A DNA stretch of 64,000 nt from Dactylorhiza incarnata (lineage: Eukaryota > Streptophyta > Magnoliopsida > Asparagales > Orchidaceae), in NCBI GenBank assembly GCA_033032865.1, contig JAWHQI010000001.1, positions 1,944,001-2,008,000 on the forward strand, given 5' to 3'. Shown in pieces: positions 22,075-34,604 of this stretch (positions within the stretch are counted from its first letter, which is position 1; every line of letters begins with the position of its first letter). The notes under the pieces are model-generated. The model saw nothing but the letters and a program-made list of their open reading frames with translations. It made no database searches and was not told where the DNA came from. A program made the translations under genes and the position numbers.

Positions 22075-24292
22075 CGACTTTCGATCCAAGTAAAAGAAGT
22101 CCACAAACCCTAGGGCAACCCCCGCTCGAGTTAGTTTGAGGACAAACTAGCAGCGGAAGCAGTGGTGTGCCCATATGTGAAATCACATAACTTTGTCCAC
22201 TTAACGATGAGATTAGGCCAACCTGACTAGTATATTTTGACCAAGTAGTAGGATACCCCCAAAGTGACTAAAAGAAGGAGTTGAAAGCGTGTGTAAGTGT
22301 TCAGGGCTTACTCTCCGTTATACCCATGCCACTTCCTAAGTGATATTAACACCCCTCAAGCAAACAAATAGGACAATCTTAAGTGGTTCTGGTGTTTGTG
22401 ATCGTACTATTGGATTAGTATGAGACTCGTAAGGCTTTACTGGTGTGCTTAGAAGCTAATACTCCACACTTCCACCCTCGGAAAACCATCACAAAGAAAG
22501 GATGACGAATGTAGAATGAGAATTCCAGCCTAGAGAAGACCACTTAATAGGCACTCGATCCTTAGGAAAGAATTACGATAAATGTCATTTTTGAGGATAG
22601 AGAACCTTACCATATACACAAATCTCAAGGACTTTATACCTATAAGGATTAAGTACACACTTGAAATGTCCAAATTTTCGGATATAGGAAACTCATCATA
22701 AAATTTACGGGAGGCTAATCTTGTTTCTTCGTTTATTGGATCACTATAATTTTAACCTGAGTTATTTTAGAATCATAAAAGTCTCTGCAATAAAACTCCC
22801 TGGGCACCTGCTTTGGTGCAAGGTATATAAAGTGAATCCTATACCTAAATTTGTGAGCCCCATCATCTGACTTATCCAAATGATCTGAATTTTACACCGT
22901 ACATGTACATTTAGTACGATACACATGTTGTCCAAGAATCGTAATTTTGGAGATGAAGTCCTATGGTTTTGGAAATAATTACATTGCATACAATTATGGT
23001 AGACCTAAGGATTGATAAGACCAAGGTAGCTTAGGGTAATACACATGTTGTTACTCACATAGAGTTTTATGAATAATAATCATCTCCTTGATCAATTCTC
23101 TTGAATTTCGAAACATGCACTTACGGTGAAGAGATCTTTCATCTCTAAAGGAATCAGAGACTTTGAAGATTGAGTTCTGTAAGAAATTAGGGCTTGAGGA
23201 CTTTTGTTACATTAAGCATTATTGAGAGTTCTAGGGTCAAGTTTCCCTAGATCATTTTGAAAATCTGGAATATTACGGAAATGAGTAGATAGACTTGTGG
23301 TCTCCATTGAACCTCTGAAAATTTTATCATAGTTAACTATTGATTAATTATCATGCTTCCTTCACGAAATGGGCTTTGCACCCTTAGCCACCTTGGAATT
23401 ATTATAAGGAGAAAAACTATGAAATTCTACTGAACACTGTCTTGGAACATGATTAGTCTCTGGAAAATTTGTTAGACCTATTGGTCCATGATAACTGATA
23501 TTTGGCGTACAAATTGGGGACCCCATGATTAAGAAAAAAATAAGCTTTAGGCCAAAAACAATTATGACATTACGAAAAGTTGAAATCTGTAGAGTTATCA
23601 CTTACAAGCTCTGAGAATGATTTAGAGACCGATTTACGTTATATTCACGATAGTAGATTCATATGTGATTGGTCTCGTGCTAAAGTTTGAGCTTGGTTTG
23701 CGGTTAACAAAAAAAAAGAATGAGGACTATAGATTTGGCGGTTAATAACACATGATTTGGGATGAAAATCAGGAATGAGGTTTCAGAACGCTAATGTGAT
23801 TGGGTGCACTTCAAGAATTAATCTTGGAGGATTTGCAATATATGAATTTTGAGGCTCAGAATTGATGACTCACACGAATTTAAGTACCAGAACTGAGCTT
23901 GATTTCTACTAAAGTAACCTTTTAGTTCAGTAAATGACTATGACATATTTACATTTACTAAATATCATTTCGGATCTTAGAAGCATGATCAAACGTTGAC
24001 GTAAATTATTAAAAGAATGAAGATGTCATGAAAATTAGGGGAATCAATATTGCCCAAGCCATAAACATATCATGATCTTGGAAGACAAGACTAAATTCTA
24101 ATTACAAACAACTAATAAATAAGAGTACTGATGTCACGTATACAATGATTGTGAACCACATGAGAGTAGACCCAAAGTGTTAGTAAGGATATGGTATTAA
24201 GGATATTGACGATGAACATGACGATGTACTCACCGGATCGAAAATTGTATACTTATGAAGACATCATACTATGGATTATAGGGCTTGATTGA
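22075..24292 (+). other. Giant-element body, 5' part, non-coding
   Basis: No open frame resembling gag, protease, integrase or RT is visible on either strand. At 22702-22740 a stretch (AAATTTACGGGAGG... TTGTTTCTTCGTTTATTGG) resembles the sequence just before the 3' LTR (26345-26381), with 19 identical bases. The last three bases (TGA, 24290-24292) are the PIF/Harbinger target site. Confidence 0.7.
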
Positions 24293-24989
24293 GGGCTCGT
24301 TTGGCGCGGCTTATTTGATCCGGTGCGGTTGGGAGGAAACTCCATTTGGAGCATCAACGTTGTTTGGCGCTGCGTTTGGACCCAAACGGCGGTTAATTAG
24401 AACCGCCGTTTCTTATAGAGGGGCAGCTGCAGTCGATGATCCCAGTCCAGACGCGCCGATCCCGCTGTCTAGGGTTTCTTCTCCCCCGCATCTCCTTCTC
24501 GCGGCAGTGATCGACGCCTTGGCTGCAGCCCGCAGCTCGCTCCCTCAACGGAAAACGAATCGGCTTCAGATCACTTGCCGCCGGCCTCTTCCTTGTTCGC
24601 AAGGTATCTCTCTTCTTCCTTCCCATCATTTTCCAGCTCAGATTTACGAGGAAGGAGTTTGCTGCAATTTTTTTCTGTTTTTTTTGGATAGATCTTCGTT
24701 AGTGAGGGTTCGATAGTTTTTTTTCTCCAGAACATTGAACTTTTCGTTCGTCGGCCTCTTCTTCCGTTCGCCGGCAAAAAAAATTGTGTTTTTTCCAGAT
24801 CAGAAAAAAAATGGGTTTCATTAGCATTCAAATTGGGTTACTTTTTTCAAGATCAGAAAAAAATTGGGTTTTTTCCCACTAATCTTGTGCTGAAATTTTC
24901 AAAAATTTGGTGTGTTTCGTAACAAAATTTCGATAGAGCAGAACACTAATCTTGTGCTGAAATTTCTCTTCTTTGTTAGTTCAAAAGAG

Positions 24990-25078
24990 TGCATGTGTGT
25001 GTGTATGTGTTTATGTATGTGTGTGTGTATGTTTGTGTGTGTGTGTGTGTATGCATGTTTGTGTGTGTGTGTGTTATT
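24990..25078 (+). repeat. GT-rich microsatellite
   Basis: Imperfect (GT)n with TATG interruptions lies just upstream of the Myb/SANT-like start. It extends the open frame upstream with Cys/Val-rich residues that are not part of the protein. Confidence 0.9.
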
Positions 25079-25118
25079 ATGTTTATATATGTGTTATATG
25101 TTTGAATTTTTTTACAAG

Positions 25119-25799
25119 ATGGGTAAGCCGAAAGATGGAGGTGTGTCCGCTATATGGGATTCAAATGATGTCCTGGTTTTTTGCGACATATGCATTCATG
25201 AAATAGAGCTTGGTAACCGACCGACAACCCATTTTAGCAAAGAGGGCTGGGTTAATGTGACTACCAAATTCCACCTACAAACTGGAAAAAAGTATGATAA
25301 GGTTCAAATGAAGAACAAATGGGATCATTTGAAGAAGGAGTGGAAGATTTGGAGTGAGCTAAAACGTGATTACACTGGTTTGGGTTGGAATCCGACTACA
25401 AAGACTATAGATGCTTCGGACGAGTGGTGGACCGAGAGATTGAAGGTATTCATTTATTTAAAAATGATGATTTAACTTTATGTTCAATTATTTGTCCTTC
25501 CTAATTAGTGTTAAATTATTGTAGGTTGTCTCAGCGACCAAAAAGTTCAGATATGCGGGCATCCCCCCTGAGTTAGAGGAACGATTGAGGAGGATGTTCG
25601 ATTCAGTTATTGCATGTGGACGTCATGCTACCCGTCGCAGAGGGATATTGATTTCAATGAGTTCGAGCAGGGAGGTGGTGATGAGGGGGTGAGCACACAA
25701 GGGCATCAAGTAGTTTGTCCTGATACAGCATGCGAGGTAGATGAGATGATCATGTTGCGTGAAAATATAGCGCAACAGTTGTACACTTCTAGATCTTAG
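25119..25799 (+). pseudogene. PIF/Harbinger Myb/SANT-like protein (ORF1), frameshifted in exon 2
   Basis: I place the start at 25119 (MGKPKDGGVSAIWD), because upstream codons are microsatellite. Exon 1 (25119-25445) encodes a trihelix Myb/SANT-like domain with the WVNVTTKFHLQTGKKYDKVQ, KNKWDHLKKEWKIW and GLGWNPTTKTIDASDEWW blocks. A 79-bp GT...AG intron (25446-25524, phase 0) leads into exon 2 (KKFRYAGIPPELEERLRRMF), which ends in a frameshift near 25620. The frame after the shift continues in the 25614-25799 segment. In this superfamily the protein binds DNA and assists transposition. Without ORF2 the element relies on a transposase elsewhere. Confidence 0.8.
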
Positions 25800-26065
25800 A
25801 TGGTGAGATGAATTATTGGTATTTATATCTATTATAGTCAGTATTATCAAGATTGTGTATTTTATGGAACAACAATTTTTTTTTTCAAAAACTCCATTTA
25901 ACCCAAACAAAATTTATAAAACTACATTTCAATAAGCACTGAAAACTCCATTTCACCCAAACAGTTTTTTAACAAAACTCCATTTCTCAGAAACAGCTCT
26001 TTGTCAAAACTCCATTTCTGATCAGCAGCTTTTCATCAGCAACAACCCAACCAAACGGACCCTGA

Positions 26066-26384
26066 GTTACACACTCGCCTCACGAATGTGTAAATTCCCT
26101 TCAATCTATGTCTTCCATCCACTACTTGTACCATCATCAATTGAGAATTACTTAAGAACCCCCCCGGAAGAAGATCTTGGTTACGGGCATAGTAGGATTT
26201 AACGAAAGTGCATTTCGGAGAAAACTGAGGATTAGGCGATGTGAACTAGACCTACCATTTCCATATTAGTCGGGAGCCATACTGCACTAAACTACTAAAT
26301 CACCCTGGTATATCCTGAACTCTAACTCCCGTGGACCTAAACCTAAATTTCGGGGACGAAATTGTTTCTTCGTTTATTGGGATT
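26066..26384 (+). other. Giant-element body, 3' part, non-coding
   Basis: The target duplication TGA (26063-26065) precedes this stretch. It contains AAATTTCGGGGACGAAATTG (26345-26364), a motif found just before the 3' LTR in Tekay/Del-like elements, then TTGTTTCTTCGTTTATTGG, and ends at the 3' LTR. No typical long polypurine tract is adjacent to the LTR. Confidence 0.65.
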
Positions 26385-28544
26385 TGTAACATCCCCAAAA
26401 CAACTAGACCCCTAAGATGCATTTTTGTCATGACAAGGTCATGACATTGCTCTAAGAGGACAAATTGGCCTTAAGAACCAAGGTGAATAAGTGAAAATCA
26501 CCTTGGTGTGCAAATAGCCAATTTTGACTCCATGGCTTATAACTTGATATTTAGACTTCAAGATGACAAATTGAACCCACCAACTCTTCTAAAAACCTTA
26601 GGGAGTCCCTTGGGTCATTTAGGACCCATTGGGGTCAACCCAATGGATCAAATTGGCCAAAGTCAACTCTAGCTGAAATAAGTCAACCAACTCTATTAAG
26701 GGTCAATTAGGATTCAAACGATCAAGCTGGTCAGACCCAAACTCTCCAAGCCACTAAGGGAGATCATTAGGTCATTTTTTGACCCATGAAGTTCAACAAA
26801 ATGCATGATTTTTTTGACCAAAGTCAACTTTAGGCCAAACTGGCTCAAAATTAGCCTATATGGGTTCAATTGACCCAATGTGGACCCCACCATTACCCTG
26901 TACATCATTGATGGTGTACACAGACCCATGACCAGCATGTGGGGCCAGCCCACCCTTTAATTTGACCAAGTCAACCCAAAGGTCAACACTTGGTCAAATA
27001 AGCCTAAATTGGGTTCGAGAGGAAATTAAGCCTAATGCCCATGGGGCATGGGCTCAATTTGAGGCCCACTCTGCAGCCCCATACCTTTTACCTTGGATTC
27101 CCTCTAAAATGGGGAAGAAACCCACATGCAAAGGGGTAAATTTGAATTTTCCCCCAAATTGGGAAGAGGACAACCATGAAATCATGGAGGAAGCTCCACA
27201 TGGCCCAATTTCCCTCCTCAATTGACTCCTCTGAACTCCTCATGCATTTTCCCAGCAATTCCAGCCAGAAACCATGCTAAATGGCAGCTGGGAGGAGAAA
27301 CCAATGTTGGCCGAAATTCCCCTTTTGATGGCAACTTCTTAAAGAGCCTTCCACTTCGAAAATTGACCTCTCCAATAGCTTCAGAAGGTGGAAAGGAGTT
27401 GGAATAGAGCTTTGAAGTGAAGCATTTGATGGAGAATGGAGAGATCGGCATGGGAGCTCAAGCTTGGATGGTCGGCCATGGCGATTTCGGGAAAACTTCA
27501 CCATCAAGCTCGATTCAGGCAATGTTCCTTTCCCCCTCCCTCTGTGCTAGCCTCCCCTTTCTTCCTAATTTCAAAACAAGCAAGAAATGGAGAATTATCC
27601 ATTTTGATTTCCATTGTTCCGACTCAAAAATGAGTTCTGCGGGAGAGCAGCTCCGACCACCCCCGACCGAGATGTCACCGACGTTGGATAGCCCTTACTC
27701 GGCCGGTGGTGGTGGCTGGAGGAAATCGCCGGGGAAGCCCAGAGTGGCCGGGAAATAGCCCTGAAAGTTATCCCAGGACGGTGCGTCTCCATCTGTTGGC
27801 GAGATGTAGAAGACGAAATCAGCACCGCACCTTTTATTTAGTTCATTTTTTCGGATCTGCTAATTGCAGACCATTTCACTATTTGGCCTGAACAACCCTT
27901 GGATTGCATGCCGATTTTGAAGGCCTTAGTGGCCATATTTCCGAAAAGTGGCAGAGATAACTTTTGTATCCCTATGAGTCTACTTTCATTTGCCACTTGA
28001 ATCAGATGATTTGGTGCACTGTGGACTCCAGGGCACTCACTTTCCTAGGGCTGCTCCTTGTGAAGTACAGAAATCAGAAATGCTATATCTTTTAAATGGA
28101 TTAACCAAATCCCTTGAAATTTCTACCATGCATGCATGGTATGATGACACACCTAGGGTTTAAGTTTGAGATTTTTTGGGTGTATATCCATTGAGTTATT
28201 CCATGTATTAGAAAAAGTAAATATTTGGTATATATGGAGTTGTGTAACTCCAAACACCCCCCAAGTTTGGGTGGTAAGTTCTTTATATATATCTATATCT
28301 CTAGTAGAAATTTGAGGCCATTTGGCCTTGTGCATGCTTGGTATTTCTCTTTCACATGCATGCAAGTAGTGTATGGAAAAATGGGGTGCATTTAGTATAA
28401 AGGTGGAGTTTGAAGAATCTCTCTCAATGGCTCCATACTTGGCAATGAGATTTTGTCCATGCATGTGATATGAATGAATGCATCACTTTTAGGTGTGTTG
28501 GAAATTGTGGGCTCATAATATCTAGGTTGTTTAATAGTCCCACC

Positions 28545-30280
28545 TTTGGTCACATTTTGTTTATATGTGTAAATGTACTTTGTATGTAAACATTGTATAC
28601 AACCTTGCATGTTGATTTCACTTTGGCTAGGATCATTTATGGAGAAAATAATCAACATGAACACGGTAGCCCTTTAGGTTACCTTTAAGATGTCACTGAC
28701 TTTATGTCATTTGGATAAGTACAACTCATTCTACACCATTTTTGGTGAGATATGTCCATAGTAGGTTTTGTTATGTTAATATGTTGTACAACACTTGTAT
28801 GTTAATTCCACCTAGGTTAAGTTTACTTCTGGAATTAGTAATCAACATAAATATTGTAGGTATTGGGTATACCTTTAAAATGCCACTGACTTTATGTCAT
28901 TTGGATAAGTACAACTCATTCTACACCATGTTTTGTGAGACATGTCCATAGTAGGTTTTGTTATGTTATTATGTTGTACAACACTTGTATGTTAATTCTA
29001 CCTAGGTTAAGTTTACTTCTGTAATTAGTAATCAACATAAATATTGTAGGTATTGGGGTTACATTTAAAATGCCACTGACTTCATGTCATTTGGATAAGT
29101 ATAACTCTTTCTATGTCATTTTTGGTGTGACTTGTACAAATCTGTAATTTGTTAAGTTAAATAATTTGTACAGCACTTATATGTTGATTCCACCTAGGTT
29201 AAGTTCATTTCTGGAGTTAGTGATTAACATAAGTAAGGTATACCTTGAGGTTACCTTTAAAATGCCACTGACTTTATGTCATTTGGATAAGTACAACTCA
29301 TTCTACACCATTTTTGGTGAGACATGTCCATAGTATGTTTTGTTATGTTAATATGTTGTACAACACTTGTATGTTAATTCCACCTAGGTTAAGTTTACTT
29401 CTGGAATTAGTAATCAACATAAATATTGTAGGTATTGGGGATACCTTTAAAATGACACTGACTTTATGTCATTTGGATAAGTACAATTCATTCTACACCA
29501 TTTTTGGTGAGACATGTCCATAGTAGGTTTTGTTATGTTATTATGTTGTACAACATGTGTATGTTAATTCCACCTAGGTTAAGTTTACTTCTGGAATTAG
29601 TAATCAACATAAATATTGTAGGTATTAGGGTTACCTTTAAAATGCCACTGACTTCATGTCATTTGGACAAGTATAACTCTTTCTATGTCATTTTTGGTGT
29701 GACTTGTACAAATCTGTAATTTGTTAAGTTAAATAATTTGTACAGCACTTATATGTTGATTCCACCTAGGTTAAGTTCATTTCTGGAGTTAGTGATTAAC
29801 ATAAGTAAGGTAGAAATTGAGGTTACCTTTAAAATGCCACTGACTTTATGTCATTTGGATAAGTACAACTCATTCTACACCATTTTTGGTGAGACATGTC
29901 CATAGTAGGTTTTGTTATGTTAATATGTTGTACATCACTTGTATGTTAATTCCACCTAGGTTAAGTTTACTTCTGGAAATAGTAATCAACATAAATATTG
30001 TAGGTATTGTGGATACCTTTAAAATTCCACTGACTTTATGTCATTTGGATAAGTACAACTCATTCTACACCATTTTTGGTGAGACATGTCCATAGAAGGT
30101 TTTGTTATGTTAATATGTTGTACAACACTTGTATGTCAATTCCACCTAGGTTAAGTTTACTTCTGGAGTTAGTAATCAACATAAATATTGTAGGTATTGG
30201 GGTTACCTTTAAAATGCCACTGATTTCATTTCATTTGGTTAGGTGTAGCTCCTTTTAGGTCACATCTAGGGAGACGTGTA
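28545..30280 (+). repeat. 190-bp tandem repeat array, 3' LTR
   Basis: About nine units of the 190-bp repeat described for the 5' LTR. The TGTGACTTGTACA sub-type recurs at a regular interval of three units (about 29125, 29700), suggesting that a three-unit block was amplified. Confidence 0.85.
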
Positions 30281-31726
30281 CAAAAGTGCATCTGGTGGGT
30301 TTAGTGATTTAAACTCATACAAATACCTTGAAGATTTGTACATGCCTTAGACATGATAACAACCACCTCTATTTAAGAATTCAACTCGTTTGCATGAGTG
30401 GGATTCTCTGAACTTCAAGTTGAAGTTTTGGATTTAAGGGTATAGGAAAATTGGGGTACATTTAGCAAGGAAGTAATAAATGATGAATAAAGATAAATAT
30501 ACCCTGGTTTAATATGAGACTTAGGATCTAGTGTTTTTAGACTAATATGATGCTATAATAATTTTCCCAGAATTTATTGAAGTCTTAACATAGCACTTGT
30601 AGTGTAAACCCTTATACGCACACCAAATGTAATTAATGATAATTAAGGGTAAATACTCCTTGGAATAATATGAGACTTAGGATCTGGTATTTTTAGACCA
30701 GTATTATGCCATGGTAATTTTCCCCAGAACTTATTGACGTCATAATCTAATACTTGATGTGTAAATCCTTATTTGCACCCCACTTATGTTAAATAGAAAT
30801 TATGGTTAAATAGTTCCTGTAAAAAAATGTGAAATTTGGGGTTTGAGGTTTTTAGACCAATATTATGATACAGTGAATTTATCAGAATTTATGGAGATCA
30901 TTAGTTGACAGTTGATGTATAAATCTCTATCTATACGTCTTCTATTTTAATAGAGACTAAGATTTAAGTTTCCTTGGAGAAATTATGAAATTAGGATTTG
31001 AGGTTGTTAAATCACTACTCATTGCGAACCCATGGTAATAATTGGAACTCATTTGGATATGATGTGATCAAGTTTGCACCTTAGGAGTCAAATCTAGCTC
31101 AATCCTATTTTGGTCTGCGAATAGTAAAACTGACTTATAAGATTTAGACCACCACTGACCTTCACACATAGAGTCATTAACTCTTTGAATATTATGAAGA
31201 CTCAGATTATTAGGGAGAGCATCTCTAAGGCCATCTTGGGAAATAAGGATTGGGGTGCGTTTAGCAAGCTATAAGTGTAAGAGTTTACAGTGATATGAAA
31301 AGGAGGTTAGACCTCATCAAGGGTCCCACACACAACTCATCAGTGTTAAACGATTGTATGGAAGTAAAACTACCCTTAGCCGGGTGAGCCATCTTTAGGT
31401 ATTACTCAAGGGCGAAGTCGAGAAGTATCTAAGGCAAACCCTGGATTAAGGATGACGAAGAGTAGGAGTGTGGGTCCAAGTAATGCTGAGAAGGCTAATT
31501 GAATGTGTGCAGTTCCTCGGTGAAGAAGGGAACTCGAGCTTAGAATGTGGCGATGGGAGAGTCAGCACCCGGTCACAATTGGTGGTGTTGGAGTTCAAAA
31601 GAACCCCCCCACTCCTAAGAGCCAAGTTTAACTCATCTTATAGATTTAATGTAATTGGAGAGGAAAATGGGGATCAGGTAGACTGGGGTAGATACCAACA
31701 AGATTAAGTGCCTTGGGCAAAGGAAG

Positions 31727-31801
31727 TTCGGGGTGTCAATCCGCCACACTTCCCAGTACCGCTGCGAGCCCCTCACCAGGTAACCCTCCGGAAGTCCAAG
31801 G
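31727..31801 (+). other. Shared sense-oriented block, copy in giant 3' LTR
   Basis: Counterpart of 20049-20122 with a few substitutions (for example CCCCTCACCAGG for CCCTTCACCGGG). Confidence 0.8.
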
Positions 31802-31898
31802 CTAACCCTAAAGCTTCTAAGATCAACTAAATTATAGACAAGACTAGTTAAGTAGGAGAACATGACAAGTTAACTTCCATCCCAAACCGAAACATTTT

Positions 31899-32435
31899 AT
31901 AAGGAAGGACTGTGATAGTCCTGCGAGCGGTAGGCTCGGGAAATAAGAAAGGACTATGATAGTCCTGCGAGCGGTAGGCTCAGGTTATAAGGAAGGACTG
32001 TGATAGTCCTACAAGCGGTAGGCTCGGGTTATAAGGAAGGACTGTGATAGTCTTGCGAGCGGTAGGCTCGGGTTATAAGGAAGGACTGTGATAGTCCTGC
32101 GAGCGGTAGACTCGGGTTATAAGGAAGGACTGGGATAGTCCTGCGAGCGATGGGCTCGTAGTTTAATTATAAGACTAGTGTAGTCTAGCGAGCGGTAGAA
32201 TCATAGTTTAAATATAAGACTAGTGTAGTCTAGCGGGCGGTAGGCTCGTAGTTTAAATATAAGACTAGTGTAGTCTAGCGGGCGGTAGGCTCGTAGTTTA
32301 AATATAAGACTAGTGTAGTCTAGCGAGTGGTAGACTCGTAGTTTAAATATAAGACTGGTATAGTCTGGCGAGCGGAAGGCTCTACCTTATAAATGTTGAT
32401 GTAGATTTGCGAGCTGGAGGCTCGGTAGTAAATGG
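31899..32435 (+). repeat. Array of 44/45-bp hairpin repeats, 3' LTR
   Basis: Six type I units and five type II units with the stems described for the 5' LTR, plus a degenerate unit. Unit sequences differ from those of the other LTR at a few sites, mostly in loops or the second stem. Confidence 0.9.
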
Positions 32436-33698
32436 CTAATACATGTTGCTTGTTTGTAAGATGTGGTGGGTCTTCGATTCTGTCTTAGTCGTCACACCGA
32501 CAACAGTTCCTTGACTCGGCAGTGCGAGTGGTTTTATGGGGGCCAGGTTGTCTTACTGCGCGTCCGACGGGACGGATTCCCTAAACCCTGCCTGGCCAAT
32601 TCAGATTAGTACGCAGGAGCTCGTGAGTACCGGGTACCGGTATCACAGCGTACGGTAGGACCTGGGTCTGGTAGTGTGACTTACCCACCTAGGTGAGGAG
32701 ACGCCCGCTCCTCTGCCACCGTTTGACCACGACGGGAGGTGCCCGAGAGGTTAGCTACCTCCGAAAAGTGGGAACTAAAGGTCTGTACGTACAGAGTCGT
32801 GTGGGTGAGTTGCATGTGTATGAAATAATAATACAAACATTGCATCATTGCATTGCACATCATAGCATAGCATTTCTGCACAAACAGAGACCTCATCGTA
32901 TAAATCAGTATGGGCTCTTTTATACGATGAGTTTACTACTTGCCAGATCCTTTAACTTATGTGCTTTTGTGTGTGCATATAAGTTAAGGTTACTTTCGTA
33001 GCTGCTCTTATTTCTTATACCTGCTCTTTTACTTATGCCGCTCATTATTTATTGTTTATATACATACCCCTGCTAGAGTAGAGATGTTTTCATTACTTGT
33101 TTAGTATCTTTATACTTGCTAGTCTCTCCGCTGTCACCTGCTTTTGATTTACCCCTTGATGTCCTCCGCTTCCTCCTCCCGCACGGTGCCTAGGAGTCGC
33201 GGGTGGAGGTGGTGAGGAATATGCTGAGTCTTGTAGACTGACGGTCGGTGGACCTCATCATTTTAGGGATGATGTGTCGGAACAGCAGGACCCCGTTCAG
33301 GAGACAGGACAGGAGGACGGGATGAAGCAGAGCAGCCACTACACGTCGTCGCAGCAGCAGCTACAGATGCATGAAGACAGAGCTTGATAGCTTCGGCATA
33401 GTTGTAGAGTGAGAGAGTTTTGTACTCTTGACTTGATCATGTAATGGGCGTAAGCCCTTCCTCTTACTTTAATTCTCATCATGGACATTGTAATCATGTA
33501 ATTTATATATTTAATGTGATTTGTGGACTTGTTGCTTCTATTACTATGAATTGTGGTTGGCCTGGAGGATGTTGATTAGCCGGCAGGATCGGCGTATTGT
33601 GGTGGGGACCATTGGGTGTAATGGTCTCGCCGTAAGACGGCGGTTCTGGGAGGTAAGACCCGGTGATTGTTCGCAAAAAAAGAGGGTCTTACAAATAT

Positions 33699-34604
33699 GA
33701 TGAAGATTCATATGTCATTTATTTGAACAAGATTTTGCAATTAAAGGCATGAAAACTAACTATGAATATACTGAAATAGAAAGGAAAACAAGCGCGGAGA
33801 CTTACCAAGATCAAGAGAAAAGGTATGGATACTTGCTACGCATATCAGATTCAAGTTCTCTAGCGTACTCCACAATCTTAGCGGGTTTGGCCAGATACGA
33901 AGGATTTACTTCATGGGTCACAAAGATTTCTTCAAATAGCTAGATATTGAGTGGTAGGACTCGATAATTCGAGAGCGGAAAAAATCTTTGCACGAAAGAA
34001 AGATAGAATGCCAAAAGGAAAAAAACTGAATGATGATTGAGTGACGACAAAAGTGAGTCACACTGACGATGTAAGAGCACAAAACAACGTCGGAGTAATT
34101 CAGCAAAGCAATTTACAAGAAGACTCTCATTTCTCGCTAACATTTAGAAGCTAACTAGAAGGGGATAAAGAAGGACTGAATGAGGTTGATAGACAAGCGG
34201 AACAGGAAGCACTGATTATGAATACTTGGGTCTTGAAACTAGAGATTCTAACACATTCAATACCGTCAGGTACATAGATCATGTGATAATTACAACATTT
34301 TCATTTAACAACTCTAGGTAATGATCATGCAAATGCAACAATGAAATCATGTGCGATGTCAAGCAAATAGTAAATTCATGTGTGTACAATCTTTATTGTT
34401 GTTCTTAGCTTCACACATGTGCAATGATTTATGAAATGAATGCAAATGAATGGATACTCATGCCATGTTAATTGGCATTTCACTTAACATGTCATGCATA
34501 TTATGATCTAATGTCATCGCACTTGAAAATATTAAACTGCACATATTCATTTAATATTCACAAGCGGTGTATATCCTAGTGGAAATTGACATGCACAAAA
34601 ATCT
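33699..34604 (-). other. Internal DNA of the outer LTR element
   Basis: This is non-coding sequence between the giant element and the Sirevirus, with no recognisable gene. With 15379-15437 and 45724-45931 it makes up all that remains of the outer element's body (~1.2 kb). The last five bases, AATCT, are the Sirevirus target duplication. Confidence 0.6.

Larger units (their letters stand above)
24293..26062 (+). mobile_element. PIF/Harbinger element carrying only a Myb/SANT-like gene
   Basis: The ends GGGCTCGTTTGG and, inverted, GGGTCCGTTTGG are flanked by the 3-bp target duplication TGA (24290-24292, 26063-26065). PIF/Harbinger elements normally encode a DDE transposase plus a Myb/SANT-like accessory protein; only the latter is present (25119-25799). 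The 3' subterminal region repeats AAAACTCCATTT about four times (25890-26020), and the 5' region has GTTTGGCGC-type words. Confidence 0.85.
15443..33693 (+). mobile_element. Giant non-coding LTR retrotransposon (LARD-like)
   Basis: Two very long direct repeats, 15443-22056 (6614 bp) and 26385-33693 (7309 bp), both start TGTAACATCCCC and end GGGTCTTACA. They are flanked by a perfect 5-bp target duplication AATAT (15438-15442, 33694-33698). The left copy is followed by a primer-binding site (TGGTATCAG at 22060), which gives plus orientation. Of the 4.3-kb body, 1.77 kb is a PIF/Harbinger insertion. I see no gag or pol in the remaining ~2.55 kb, so it depended on proteins from elsewhere. TTTCGGGGACGAAATT near the 3' end of the body suggests descent from a Tekay/Del-like Ty3 element. 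Confidence 0.93.
26385..33693 (+). repeat. 3' LTR of the giant element
   Basis: This 7309-bp LTR is 695 bp longer than the 5' LTR. Extra length comes mainly from about three more 190-bp units and from a ~150-bp segment (about 30240-30390) absent from the 5' LTR, partly offset by one fewer 44-bp unit. Confidence 0.93.

Noticed and set aside
24912..25118. Cys/Val-rich N-terminal extension of the Myb/SANT-like protein
   Set aside because: It is a translated GT microsatellite; the natural start is MGKPKDGG at 25119.
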